47,946 bases of DNA, taken from the IMG/VR virus record IMGVR_UViG_3300033047_000026, positions 1 to 47,946 of that record. One strand, given 5' to 3'. The notes under the pieces were generated by a model, which was not told the DNA's origin, ran no database searches, and saw nothing but the letters and a program-made list of their open reading frames with translations. Shown here in pieces: positions 10,204 through 17,630 of the stretch. Each line of letters opens with the position of its first letter. Position 1 is the first letter of the stretch. This stretch comes from a virus. The position numbers and the translations under genes were made by a program.

Positions 10204-10650
10204 TTACTCTTTTTTTTCTTCTTCATCCACCTTCATCGTTTCGTCATACTTGCGTAACATGGAACCCGCTATCGCAGGAGGAAGCATGCCTACATTATCA
10301 AGGGTAGGAGGAACGGCTGTCCCCTCCTTGGTTGTCATGTTCCATTCCTTGAGGCAGTATTGAACCATCTTGTTTTGATAAATTGTCCAATCAATCTCAT
10401 TTGAGTTTGATATTTTATTAAACATAGTGGACTCTCGCATGATGTTGTTATTCAACTGCCAAGTTTGAGGCATCCAGCGAGTCTTTAAAACGTCTGTATT
10501 CTCTTTTTCTTCCTCGATCGCCTTCTCACCGTCTTCTTTAGACAAAATGGTAAATAGGCGGTTTCCTGCTGCATTTCTACGGACAGTATAATAGACGTTG
10601 ACTTCGATCAAGTCTTCCTGACCATCCATAAGTAGGTCTGACGGCATCAA
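10204..10650 (-). CDS. Tail assembly chaperone, first frame (lambda G-like, 148 aa)
   Basis: Located between tube and tape measure, with the composition of tail assembly chaperones: an N-terminal beta segment, a Trp-containing helical core ('LKTRWMPQTWQLNNNIM', 'IDWTIYQNKMVQYCLKEWNM') and an acidic Lys-rich end. A perfect TATAAGGAG ribosome binding site precedes ATG 10650. The last codons GAA-AAA-AAA-GAG contain a run of eight A (10210-10217), a slippery site. A -1 slip there bypasses the stop and enters the next frame, giving a fusion of about 221 residues. This mirrors the G/GT system of lambda, in which a fixed share of ribosomes makes a longer chaperone. Confidence 0.8.
   Translation of the reverse strand: MMPSDLLMDGQEDLIEVNVYYTVRRNAAGNRLFTILSKEDGEKAIEEEKENTDVLKTRWMPQTWQLNNNIMRESTMFNKISNSNEIDWTIYQNKMVQYCLKEWNMTTKEGTAVPPTLDNVGMLPPAIAGSMLRKYDETMKVDEEEKKE
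10210..10217 (-). promoter_or_regulatory. Probable -1 programmed frameshift site (run of eight A)
   Basis: Read on the minus strand, A-AAA-AAA-G lies in codons AAA-AAA, two codons before the TAA of the 148-aa frame, in correct phase for X-XXY-YYZ slippage. The -1 frame is open through the junction (Arg-Val-Ile-Arg-Val) into the 70-aa frame. Confidence 0.7.
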
Positions 10651-10682
10651 TTGCTCCTTATAAGTTTTTTATGAGACGATAA

Positions 10683-10706
10683 CGCCTACACGCACAAGCG
10701 TAAGCG
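10683..10706 (-). other. Imperfect hairpin between tube and chaperone genes
   Basis: On the minus strand CGCTTACGC pairs with GTGTAGGCG (9 pairs, two of them G-U) around a 6-base loop, in the 115-base gap after the tube gene. No T tract follows. A partial attenuator or processing site would explain a lower level of chaperone than tube protein. Confidence 0.4.
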
Positions 10707-10765
10707 CATTGTATATTTCTCAACTATTAGGGTATCGACACAAAGAGGGTAAGGAATGAGTCGAT

Positions 10766-11830
10766 TTAGTCGTCAGGGTTCCAGTTTGGGAATCCTGGAG
10801 AAGTTCTGCCACCAAAGATACCAGGGTCGAAGCTCGCTCCGCTTGGGAGGTCAACGCCCTGTGTGCCAAGCTCAGTTGCTTCATAACCGTTCTCACAGTC
10901 TGCGAGAGCCATGAATGGAACTGTAGTCTCAACAAGCTCGTTAGTAATCGCAATCTCTTCAATCTCGAAGACGACGCCGTGAAGGGCTGTCATAAAGGCA
11001 ACTGTACCAGCAGAGCCAAGAGAATAACCGAATGCTATTCGAGCAGTGGATGTAAATCTTTCTTGGTTGTTATAAGCCATTTCCGAAAGAGCGGTATTGC
11101 GGCCCATAAGAACCATGCGACCGTTGATCTCACGCTTACGAGCCGTGATGTCTTGCGGAGCAAGCTTATTATTCAACGTGAAGTAACGCTCAGCGTTGTT
11201 GTTTACTGTTACTTCAAAGCTACGAAGATAATCGCCACGGATAGGTTCTGACTCAAGGTTATCTCCGTAAATACGGATCAAGAAGTCATTCCATGTAACA
11301 ACGCGAGCAGGAGATAGGAACTCAGGCTCTATATTATCTGATGGCATACGAACGTTATCAGTTGCATCAGCGCCACCTATGACGTTTATGCTCATGTTTA
11401 CGTTGTCTGACTGAGTAACGGCAAGCGTCATGCTGTTTACGATACATGTGGGATACTTAAAGTGAGTATCATCTGTATAGCGAACTTGGAGGTCGAACTG
11501 GTTCAAAAGCCTTCCGAAGGGGTCTCTCTGAGTACCAATCTTCCAGAATGCTTGTCCCAATGTTTCGCCTGATAGTTGGTCGCAATCTCTACCTGAGTTA
11601 ATTGCTGTAATGCCTTCATGGACCATAGGAAAGGCAATGTTACCTTCTACGATACGCGGACCCAACTGATAGAGTGTTCTATCAATTTTACCATCAACAA
11701 CGTCAGGGGTAGTGATGTCTTGCGAAGCTCGCACATCACAGGTTGTTGCTCTTACTCGAATATTACCAGCGGTTGTACCAAGAAAGGTGCAACTACCGAC
11801 ATAACCCATTTTTGCTTGCGGATTAGGCAT
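10766..11830 (-). CDS. Major tail tube protein (354 aa)
   Basis: Beta-rich protein of the long-tail tube type. Typical features are the N-terminal 'GSCTFLGTTAGNIRVRATTCDVRASQDI', 'RIVEGNIAFPMVHEG' and 'DFLIRIYGDNLES ... YLRSFEVTVNNNAERYFTLNNKL', which match tube proteins with 'conserved strand then variable loop' structure, followed by 'REINGRMVLMGRN' and the C-terminal 'HGVVFEIEEIAITNELVETTVPFMAL'. It is directly upstream of the chaperones and the tape measure, as is standard. No sheath gene accompanies it. Composition and codon use are relatively rich in G/C-ending codons, as for the capsid gene, fitting high expression. Confidence 0.8.
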   Translation of the reverse strand: MPNPQAKMGYVGSCTFLGTTAGNIRVRATTCDVRASQDITTPDVVDGKIDRTLYQLGPRIVEGNIAFPMVHEGITAINSGRDCDQLSGETLGQAFWKIGTQRDPFGRLLNQFDLQVRYTDDTHFKYPTCIVNSMTLAVTQSDNVNMSINVIGGADATDNVRMPSDNIEPEFLSPARVVTWNDFLIRIYGDNLESEPIRGDYLRSFEVTVNNNAERYFTLNNKLAPQDITARKREINGRMVLMGRNTALSEMAYNNQERFTSTARIAFGYSLGSAGTVAFMTALHGVVFEIEEIAITNELVETTVPFMALADCENGYEATELGTQGVDLPSGASFDPGIFGGRTSPGFPNWNPDD

Positions 11831-11886
11831 TTATACCGACTCCTCGTGTAAAACTCTTACCAATGTTTCAAGCGTCCAAAGCATTA

Positions 11887-12258
11887 TTAGTCAATGCGGG
11901 AAGGATCGATTGTGTATCCGGCAGCGCCACTAAGGTCTGCCCAAGTCGAAGGTACTGTTACGCCCTCCGCTGCCATCCATGAATCAAGCGTGTTGTATAC
12001 CGAACGATTGATAACATGGTTGTTGATTCGACGTACTGCCGACAAGAAAGTAACGGGGTTCTTAAACAAGTCAGAGTTAATCTGGTAGCTATTCCAAAAC
12101 TCTGTCAAAAGATCTACCTCTGGTTCAATCTCATCAAGCTGAACAATAGTGTAAACTGCATCGAACAGATAGCTTACTGACGAGAGAACCGCATTGCGAG
12201 CGCTCGCGTACTGTGTAGCGACTTGTTCATAGTTAGTTCCTGAAATTACCGATGCCAT
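11887..12258 (-). CDS. Small tail-region protein upstream of the tube (123 aa)
   Basis: No family recognised. The N-terminal half is helical ('QVATQYASARNAVLSSVSYLFDAVYTIVQ'). The C-terminal half has 'FLSAVRRINNHVINRSVYNTLDSWM' and a short Trp-containing end. A GAGGAGA ribosome binding site precedes ATG 12258. Position immediately before the tube gene suggests a tail completion or tube-associated role, without direct evidence. Confidence 0.75.
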   Translation of the reverse strand: MASVISGTNYEQVATQYASARNAVLSSVSYLFDAVYTIVQLDEIEPEVDLLTEFWNSYQINSDLFKNPVTFLSAVRRINNHVINRSVYNTLDSWMAAEGVTVPSTWADLSGAAGYTIDPSRID

Positions 12259-12286
12259 TCGCTGTTCTCCTCAAAGTTCCTTACCC

Positions 12287-12298
12287 CAACGTTGGGAA
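12287..12298. repeat. 12-base palindrome CCCAACGTTGGG upstream of the 123-aa gene
   Basis: A perfect inverted repeat in the 127-base gap between the glycosyltransferase and the 123-aa gene, followed by a second short inverted repeat (CCGTGTCACGG). Together they could form adjacent hairpins in the leader of the tail-tube operon, or be an operator. Confidence 0.45.
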
Positions 12299-12385
12299 AC
12301 CGTGTCACGGCTTCGCTCCCACCATCGACTTATCTCTTCATTTCAGGTTTAGAAGAGGAAACTCCTTCTCAGTGCATAGAAATTA

Positions 12386-13597
12386 TCAGAAAGACTCTAT
12401 TGCAATTTCATCTTTAGCATTTCGGACCTGAACCGAAAGCTCTATAATCTTTTCTACAAAGGACTGTTCAGCATATTTCTTAGAAATGCTTCTTGCTGCG
12501 TCGGATGCCGTCTTGAGAGCTTCTGCGTTATCGAATACCCTTTCCTTGATTTCAAGCAAAACTTGGCTAAGTCCTTCTATAGATATAACAGAATATTCTT
12601 CCTCCGAACTACCAATATAAGTCTCGTAGGGCACAAAGAACTGGTAATCTTTAGGCATTTGACGAATTATCTCAGAACTTCTACCAATGTCCATGCCGAC
12701 TGGGATGCATCCAGAAGCCATTCCCTCAAGCAATGTTAGACCTGTAGCAGATTTGACAGAGCAATCTACAACGACATGAGAAGCTAAATATTCATCATTC
12801 ATTTCTTCGTCTGTTATGCTATCTTTTACGGATACAAACTTTTCTGGAAGATTCATATTAAAAGATCCATATCTATCAATAAGTAAATCTAAATCATATT
12901 CGCCTGGATCATAAAGATTTGTATGCAGATAACCCTTGATTGTTTTTTCATCTTCAGTGAGAGAAAGCATGGAATTTATCTGCCCCATTGACTTGATGAA
13001 AGCAGAAATATTGTTAGCCTGAGCATTATGGGCAGAACAAATAACTTTCATAGGACAATCAGTCAAAGCAGTAGGCCCACCAAAGACATTATGATTAGGC
13101 CCAAAAGAGACATATTCCGCATTTACATTAGCTAGGCCTGTAACATTCGCCAAGCCAAATTCATTCACAGAAATAACCTTGTCCGCATACTCTAAAGCCG
13201 ATTTATGATTCTCATTGATATATAAGCACTCTACACAGAGAACGGCCATCCACTTGAACAAATTGGGATACATAGCCTTGACTTCCCAAATGAAGTCAGT
13301 CTCCTTGTAGTCTCCAATTGAAATAACCAAATCTGGTTGCGTCTGCTTCATTAATTCGTACAAAGCCGCTGACCCTTGAACTTGCGGTTCTATAGGAAAG
13401 ACTTGACAGACTTTCTTATTCTCGTATTCAAACCAATGAGTGCCTCCCTCTTCAGGCAAAAAGAAACCCTCATCATGATGCCATGCCGCCGTAGCGACAT
13501 TGTGCCCCTGAGAAGAAAGGCCTCGGAGGACTGAACTATTCATGCGGCCATTTCGAACCAGCAAGTAAGGAGATGCACTAATCGTTAGTATATTCAT
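12386..13597 (-). CDS. GT4-type glycosyltransferase inside the tail module (403 aa)
   Basis: Two Rossmann-like halves of a GT-B enzyme: the N-terminal 'NILTISASPYLLVRNGRMNSSVLRGLSSQGHNV' pattern with a Ser/Arg target-binding turn, and the C-terminal 'SATGLTLLEGMASGCIPVGM', which matches the GT4 donor region. The first Glu of the usual E-x7-E is replaced by Ser, so activity is uncertain. ATG 13597 is chosen because the Rossmann strand starts there. No ribosome binding site is seen; the leader TGACGATATATACAAT resembles that of the other GT4 gene. A glycosyltransferase between neck and tail-tube genes is unusual. It may modify a tail protein. Confidence 0.8.
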   Translation of the reverse strand: MNILTISASPYLLVRNGRMNSSVLRGLSSQGHNVATAAWHHDEGFFLPEEGGTHWFEYENKKVCQVFPIEPQVQGSAALYELMKQTQPDLVISIGDYKETDFIWEVKAMYPNLFKWMAVLCVECLYINENHKSALEYADKVISVNEFGLANVTGLANVNAEYVSFGPNHNVFGGPTALTDCPMKVICSAHNAQANNISAFIKSMGQINSMLSLTEDEKTIKGYLHTNLYDPGEYDLDLLIDRYGSFNMNLPEKFVSVKDSITDEEMNDEYLASHVVVDCSVKSATGLTLLEGMASGCIPVGMDIGRSSEIIRQMPKDYQFFVPYETYIGSSEEEYSVISIEGLSQVLLEIKERVFDNAEALKTASDAARSISKKYAEQSFVEKIIELSVQVRNAKDEIAIESF

Positions 13598-13610
13598 ATT
13601 GTATATATCG

Positions 13611-14660
13611 TCAAATATTAGAAACGGCGATTGCCCAGTCATTTCCTATAAGAACGGCAGTCAAAGGAACGCCGCCAAGCGAAAATCGCCTGGTCTCTAA
13701 AATGGTGCCTGTAAGTTTCTTACAAATAATATCTCCGAACTCATTCAGTGATATAGGAACGCCCTGCCAAACAGTATAATCCGATACAGAAACACTATGT
13801 TCTCCGCTAACTAGGCCACGAAGAACTCTGTGTTCGCTGTTTTCAAGGAATGAAAAACGATGACCCTGATATACTAAATTACTACCTGATAATGATAGAG
13901 GTCCATCCAGTTCTCCATTTACGTCATAGACAGCAATGGCCCTATCTCTGCTGCTATTCTCATATACAGAAAGAGGCATACCTCCTAAAACTAAATTAGA
14001 TGATGACCTCATTGTAAAACCAGAAGCAGAATCAAAAGCAAAATGCCTGATACCGCCAACAGATATAGTTCTTATTCTATTAGTACCTATCCTTGTTGGG
14101 GCGGGGGCGATTAAGTCTATAACGCCGTCTATTGAAGTCGTAGCGATAACTGGGTCTGTATAATAGACTGTCAAATCTAGACCATAATGCCTATATACAG
14201 ATGATCCGAAACCAGAGTCTCCGTCGAGGTCTGTTGTTATTCCAAAATCAGAATTCATCAACACAGCTATACCATCTACAATATCACCGTTAGAAGTAGA
14301 ACTTCCCTCAGTTACTTCAGCATTGATCCCGCCAGCCGTACTTGTATAATTCATACCAAGACTTCCGATAGAAGTTGACCCGATAACGTACCTTGAACTA
14401 ACAGTGGCGGCTCTAACAGTATCAGAGACTCTAATGAGACCATATACTATCTCTAGACCAGACAATGTTGCAAAAGGATCAAAGGAAAAACCGAAATCCG
14501 ACCACACAAGCTCGTGACTATTGGTGCTAGAAAGGGTAATATTGGAAAATGCGCCATCTCTAGATCTTGCGTTCTGAGGGTTTGCCCATGCAATAGTACC
14601 CCCATTATCGCTATTCGTTGACAACAGACTCGCAGTTTTTGTCTGGGATTGTAAAGTCAT
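13611..14660 (-). CDS. Beta-sandwich virion protein (349 aa)
   Basis: Residues 25-175 fit a recurring phage beta-sandwich recognised by 'NPQNARSRDGAFSNITL', 'HELVWSDFGFSFDPFATLSGLEIVYG' and 'VYRHYGLDLTVYY'. The C-terminal half has repeated units with a Gly-Gly-x-Pro-Leu type turn ('VLGGMPLSVYEN', 'WQGVPISLNEFG', 'SLGGVPLTAVLI'), suggesting a repetitive beta structure. No enzyme motif. It is encoded in the neck/tail group just before the second glycosyltransferase and could be a decoration of tail or neck, or that enzyme's substrate (speculation). Confidence 0.7.
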   Translation of the reverse strand: MTLQSQTKTASLLSTNSDNGGTIAWANPQNARSRDGAFSNITLSSTNSHELVWSDFGFSFDPFATLSGLEIVYGLIRVSDTVRAATVSSRYVIGSTSIGSLGMNYTSTAGGINAEVTEGSSTSNGDIVDGIAVLMNSDFGITTDLDGDSGFGSSVYRHYGLDLTVYYTDPVIATTSIDGVIDLIAPAPTRIGTNRIRTISVGGIRHFAFDSASGFTMRSSSNLVLGGMPLSVYENSSRDRAIAVYDVNGELDGPLSLSGSNLVYQGHRFSFLENSEHRVLRGLVSGEHSVSVSDYTVWQGVPISLNEFGDIICKKLTGTILETRRFSLGGVPLTAVLIGNDWAIAVSNI

Positions 14661-14672
14661 AATAATTTAATC

Positions 14673-15599
14673 TCACATTTGAGGATCAATCCAACCACCA
14701 GCTTCCTGAATCTCTGCCTCCCAAGCAAAGTAGTCAATAGTTGAAGCATGAAGCAATGAGCCTCGATGGACAAATCCGTAATTTATATCCGCAGGCCATG
14801 AGTTGTAGAAAAACCGAGTCATTGCGATTGCTCTAGGTAACTCATCTAGCGTATAGTCATTCATAAACGGAGCATAAAGCTCCAGCGTTGTCTCGTCCGT
14901 AACGCATTTAACAGCAGCTTCTTCTGAACGATGCAGGCTATCGAGAAGCAAGTGCCTGGTCTTTGTTGGATCGAAAACACTCGTATCCGCTACTTTGATA
15001 AAAGTATCTCCTGCAATAATAGGCGCTATTATCTCAGTTGAATTGAATGGGCCAACAAGGGGGTAGAAGTTATTCTTCAATCCTCTTTCTATCGTATCAG
15101 TCAGACTAAGCAATTGTCTGTAGCTTTCTTCATTAGAAGAAGACTTAACAAATGTAGATATCTGGACTTTGAAGTTTTCCTTTGTAAGCTGTAACGCTTC
15201 CCAATTTGAAGACTTGGAATTTCCCATAATAGAGATAGCTGGATATTGTGGTATTACGGCAGGATCTCCGATGTAGATACCTTCCATAAGCTTGCCGCCA
15301 TGCGTCTTTCGAACAACGGCGTTCTGAGCTACTGTCCAACCGTTGTTGACCTGAATAGGAGTAGTCAACTCTAGAGTTGTCTCGTTTACAACTTCTGCTA
15401 TTATTAGCTTGGCTTCAAATATCTGGTTTTCAAAATCTATAATAGCTAATTCATCGCCCTCGCTCCAGCGACTTGTTGTCTGCACATAGAGAGTAGTATC
15501 TCCCTTTGCGACATCCGCAGTCAATGGAGTCTGTGTATTTACCCAGCGATATATAATCCTGCGTATAGATTCGAGTAATTCAATAGTTGGCTTTTTCAT
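14673..15599 (-). CDS. Neck / tail-completion-type protein with two beta inserts (308 aa)
   Basis: The helical N-terminus ('TIELLESIRRIIYRWVNTQ') and the core ('NFKVQISTFVKSSSNEESYRQLLSLTDTIERGL') resemble tail-terminator/neck proteins. Two similar beta domains are inserted: residues 26-80 ('AKGDTTLYVQTTSRWSEGDELAIID ... ETTLELT') and 195-245 ('AGDTFIKVADTSVFDPTKTRHLLLD ... ETTLELY'). The same type of domain occurs once in the 242-aa adaptor. Position between adaptor and tube genes supports a neck or terminator role; the fold assignment is inferred. Confidence 0.6.
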   Translation of the reverse strand: MKKPTIELLESIRRIIYRWVNTQTPLTADVAKGDTTLYVQTTSRWSEGDELAIIDFENQIFEAKLIIAEVVNETTLELTTPIQVNNGWTVAQNAVVRKTHGGKLMEGIYIGDPAVIPQYPAISIMGNSKSSNWEALQLTKENFKVQISTFVKSSSNEESYRQLLSLTDTIERGLKNNFYPLVGPFNSTEIIAPIIAGDTFIKVADTSVFDPTKTRHLLLDSLHRSEEAAVKCVTDETTLELYAPFMNDYTLDELPRAIAMTRFFYNSWPADINYGFVHRGSLLHASTIDYFAWEAEIQEAGGWIDPQM

Positions 15600-15859
15600 T
15601 ATCCTCCAAACAACTTATCTATCAAATCATCCGAAAAATCATTGATCAAATTCTCTTCAACCTGACCTAACTTCTGTCCATTTAGGTCGATCTTTTCTCC
15701 CCTCATGGCCGATTCGAATTGACTACGACGAACAGCTTCCTCAGGGTTTTTGCTCAAAACAGTTTCCTGCTTAGAGATAAAAGAGCCCACATTGAACTCC
15801 GACCCCTCAATCATCTTGATTCTCTTTAGAGATTCAACAAAATCATCCCAGCCATCCAT
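15599..15859 (-). CDS. Small protein in the neck gene group (86 aa)
   Basis: No family recognised. Charged and mainly helical ('WDDFVESLKRIKMIEG', 'NPEEAVRRSQFESAMRGEKI', 'EENLINDFSDDLIDKLF'). Start and stop both overlap their neighbours by 1 base, so it is translated in series with the adaptor and the 308-aa neck protein. Probably a minor neck or completion protein. Confidence 0.75.
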   Translation of the reverse strand: MDGWDDFVESLKRIKMIEGSEFNVGSFISKQETVLSKNPEEAVRRSQFESAMRGEKIDLNGQKLGQVEENLINDFSDDLIDKLFGG

Positions 15860-16587
15860 TAGTTCTCTCCAATATCTCTACTTGAATCTTGATCTGCCTT
15901 TGTTCCTGGCAGTCTATATCTGTCACGAAGAGTTGGATTGAGGAATCTATGACCTGTTCTTCTCTGGCCATGAAGAACTGTCCTGCCATTCAGTATATTA
16001 TTCAAATCTCTTCTCGCTAGTCCTCTTAAGTGTTTGCCATATTCGCTTATGTTAGGAGAAACTTCGGCTGAGTAATACTTGTCATAAATATTCGCTGCGG
16101 CAAGTCTAGCAGAGATAAGGCTAATAGGAGCAGGATATTTTACCCGAAGAACACGAGTGTCGCTGCTATCAAAAACACCGATTACAGTGTCTTCTACTTC
16201 AATCATCGTAGTATTGACAACTAAGGATACAGTATGCCTCTCCTCTTGAGCCGTATCAACAAAGATAATTACATCTCCGGGAACAAGATTAGACGCCTTT
16301 GATATTTGAATATCCATGTTATAGTCATTGATATCGAAAATAAGTCTTGTCTCTAGATCTGATTTCTCACAGAGAGGTACAGCATACATTTCACTCAAAG
16401 CTCCATCTACTTCTTCATCTGACCACATTATGAATTGATTTATAACGCTAAAAGACAAAGCATTTGGATTCGCAACCTGTCCGATACTATTCAACGGCAA
16501 AGCTTCTCCGTTAACAACCGTATTGGTCGCTGACGTGAGCGATTGGCCTAAAATATCCAATACTTGCTGTTGATTTGCATACCCCAT
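15859..16587 (-). CDS. Head-tail connector / adaptor-like protein (242 aa)
   Basis: The N-terminal helices ('ANQQQVLDILGQ', 'VINQFIMWSDEEVDGALSEMY') and the later 'APISLISARLAAANIYDKYYS' helix fit head-tail adaptors of the Mu gp36/DUF1320 type, which sit under the portal. A beta domain is inserted at residues about 88-145 ('LVPGDVIIFVDTAQEERHTVSLVVN'), like the beta domains of the 308-aa protein two genes downstream. The C-terminus is basic and Arg-rich. It begins 5 bases after the actin-like gene, and its stop overlaps the next start by 1 base. Confidence 0.65.
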   Translation of the reverse strand: MGYANQQQVLDILGQSLTSATNTVVNGEALPLNSIGQVANPNALSFSVINQFIMWSDEEVDGALSEMYAVPLCEKSDLETRLIFDINDYNMDIQISKASNLVPGDVIIFVDTAQEERHTVSLVVNTTMIEVEDTVIGVFDSSDTRVLRVKYPAPISLISARLAAANIYDKYYSAEVSPNISEYGKHLRGLARRDLNNILNGRTVLHGQRRTGHRFLNPTLRDRYRLPGTKADQDSSRDIGEN

Positions 16588-16592
16588 TTACA

Positions 16593-17630
16593 TCACTCCT
16601 GTTTCGCTGCCTTTTTCTGAGCAACCATAGCGGCGGCATAAAGGCCCTCTACTACCGCTGTTCTCGGATTTGCTGCTGCTCTAATTACATTTATCTCAAA
16701 AGGCAGCTTCAGACCTCTGATAACCTTATCAACTTTATCAGTAAAACCATTCGGCATAGATGTTCCACCAGCCACGACAACATCCAGTGGAGCATTGAAG
16801 TGACTCTTCTCAGAAGCGAATTTTTTACCGAACAATGTAAAGACGTGCCTGATAAGTTGGTCATAGTACGCATCAAGAGCAAATTGAACATCATCCTCGA
16901 AATCGATATTGTTGAAGTCTAGTTTCTTTTCTTTGATAGTAATAACTTGAGACAGTGGAACGCCTGTTTGCTCAGAAACCTGTTGGTCAACCCAGTCTCC
17001 GCTACGAGCAACGCTCATGCCTATCACAGGCAACCCCCGATACGCCAGGACGCAGTTTGCTCGCCCAGCACCGAAGCTGACGCCGATACCACTGTATGCA
17101 ATCTCCTGCCCATCCTCGACGACCACAGGCCGCTCTGAGAGGATAACAGCATGACCTTCTTCAATGATCTTGACATTCCATCCAAGTCTCTTGAATAGTG
17201 CTTCTAGTCTCTGCCTATGAAAGACATTATTCGCCGAGTCGTCTACTGACTCAGAAGATACGCAAGTGCATACCCAGGAGTTATCTCCTTCTGCACGACC
17301 TACGGCTTGTTCAATAATCTCGGCAAGAACTAGAAGTTTTTTGTCTTCATTCTTATTGAGGACTCCATCCTGTAAGGGACGGCGAATTTCTGTCTTGCCT
17401 GGAAAGATATTTGCAACCTGTATTGCATCGTCTCCAATAACGTAGTATCCATCGCCATCCTTGACATATTGCCAACCATTGCGAGTAAGAATATCATCCG
17501 AATCTTCGGAGCTAGGAAGCTCAACAAAGGCATTACGGACTGTCTTGAAGCTCAATCCTTCTGAGTCTAATTTTTCCGCGACTTGAAAAAACATAGTTCC
17601 AACGTCACAACCAATGGCTCTATCACCCAT
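16593..17630 (-). CDS. Actin-like ATPase (ParM/MreB-type, 345 aa)
   Basis: Resembles bacterial and phage actin-fold ATPases. Phosphate-1 is 'CDVGTMFFQVA' (Asp9, Gly11), the phosphate-2 region is 'GVSFGAGRANCV' (183-194), and the adenosine motif is 'VVVAGGTSMPNGF' (284-296). The normal Asp of phosphate-2 appears to be Ser185, so nucleotide hydrolysis may be altered. A helical segment (250-275) precedes the adenosine motif. Filament formation, for moving DNA or placing the phage in the cell, is a reasonable family-based guess. Its ribosome binding site lies inside the preceding homing endonuclease gene. A neck-protein gene starts 5 bases downstream, so it sits within the virion operon. Confidence 0.85.
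   Translation of the reverse strand: MGDRAIGCDVGTMFFQVAEKLDSEGLSFKTVRNAFVELPSSEDSDDILTRNGWQYVKDGDGYYVIGDDAIQVANIFPGKTEIRRPLQDGVLNKNEDKKLLVLAEIIEQAVGRAEGDNSWVCTCVSSESVDDSANNVFHRQRLEALFKRLGWNVKIIEEGHAVILSERPVVVEDGQEIAYSGIGVSFGAGRANCVLAYRGLPVIGMSVARSGDWVDQQVSEQTGVPLSQVITIKEKKLDFNNIDFEDDVQFALDAYYDQLIRHVFTLFGKKFASEKSHFNAPLDVVVAGGTSMPNGFTDKVDKVIRGLKLPFEINVIRAAANPRTAVVEGLYAAAMVAQKKAAKQE

Noticed and set aside
10766-12258. A contractile tail (tube with sheath)
   Set aside because: No sheath-type protein was found next to the tube, and the 123-aa gene is far too small to be one. A sheath elsewhere in the genome cannot be excluded.
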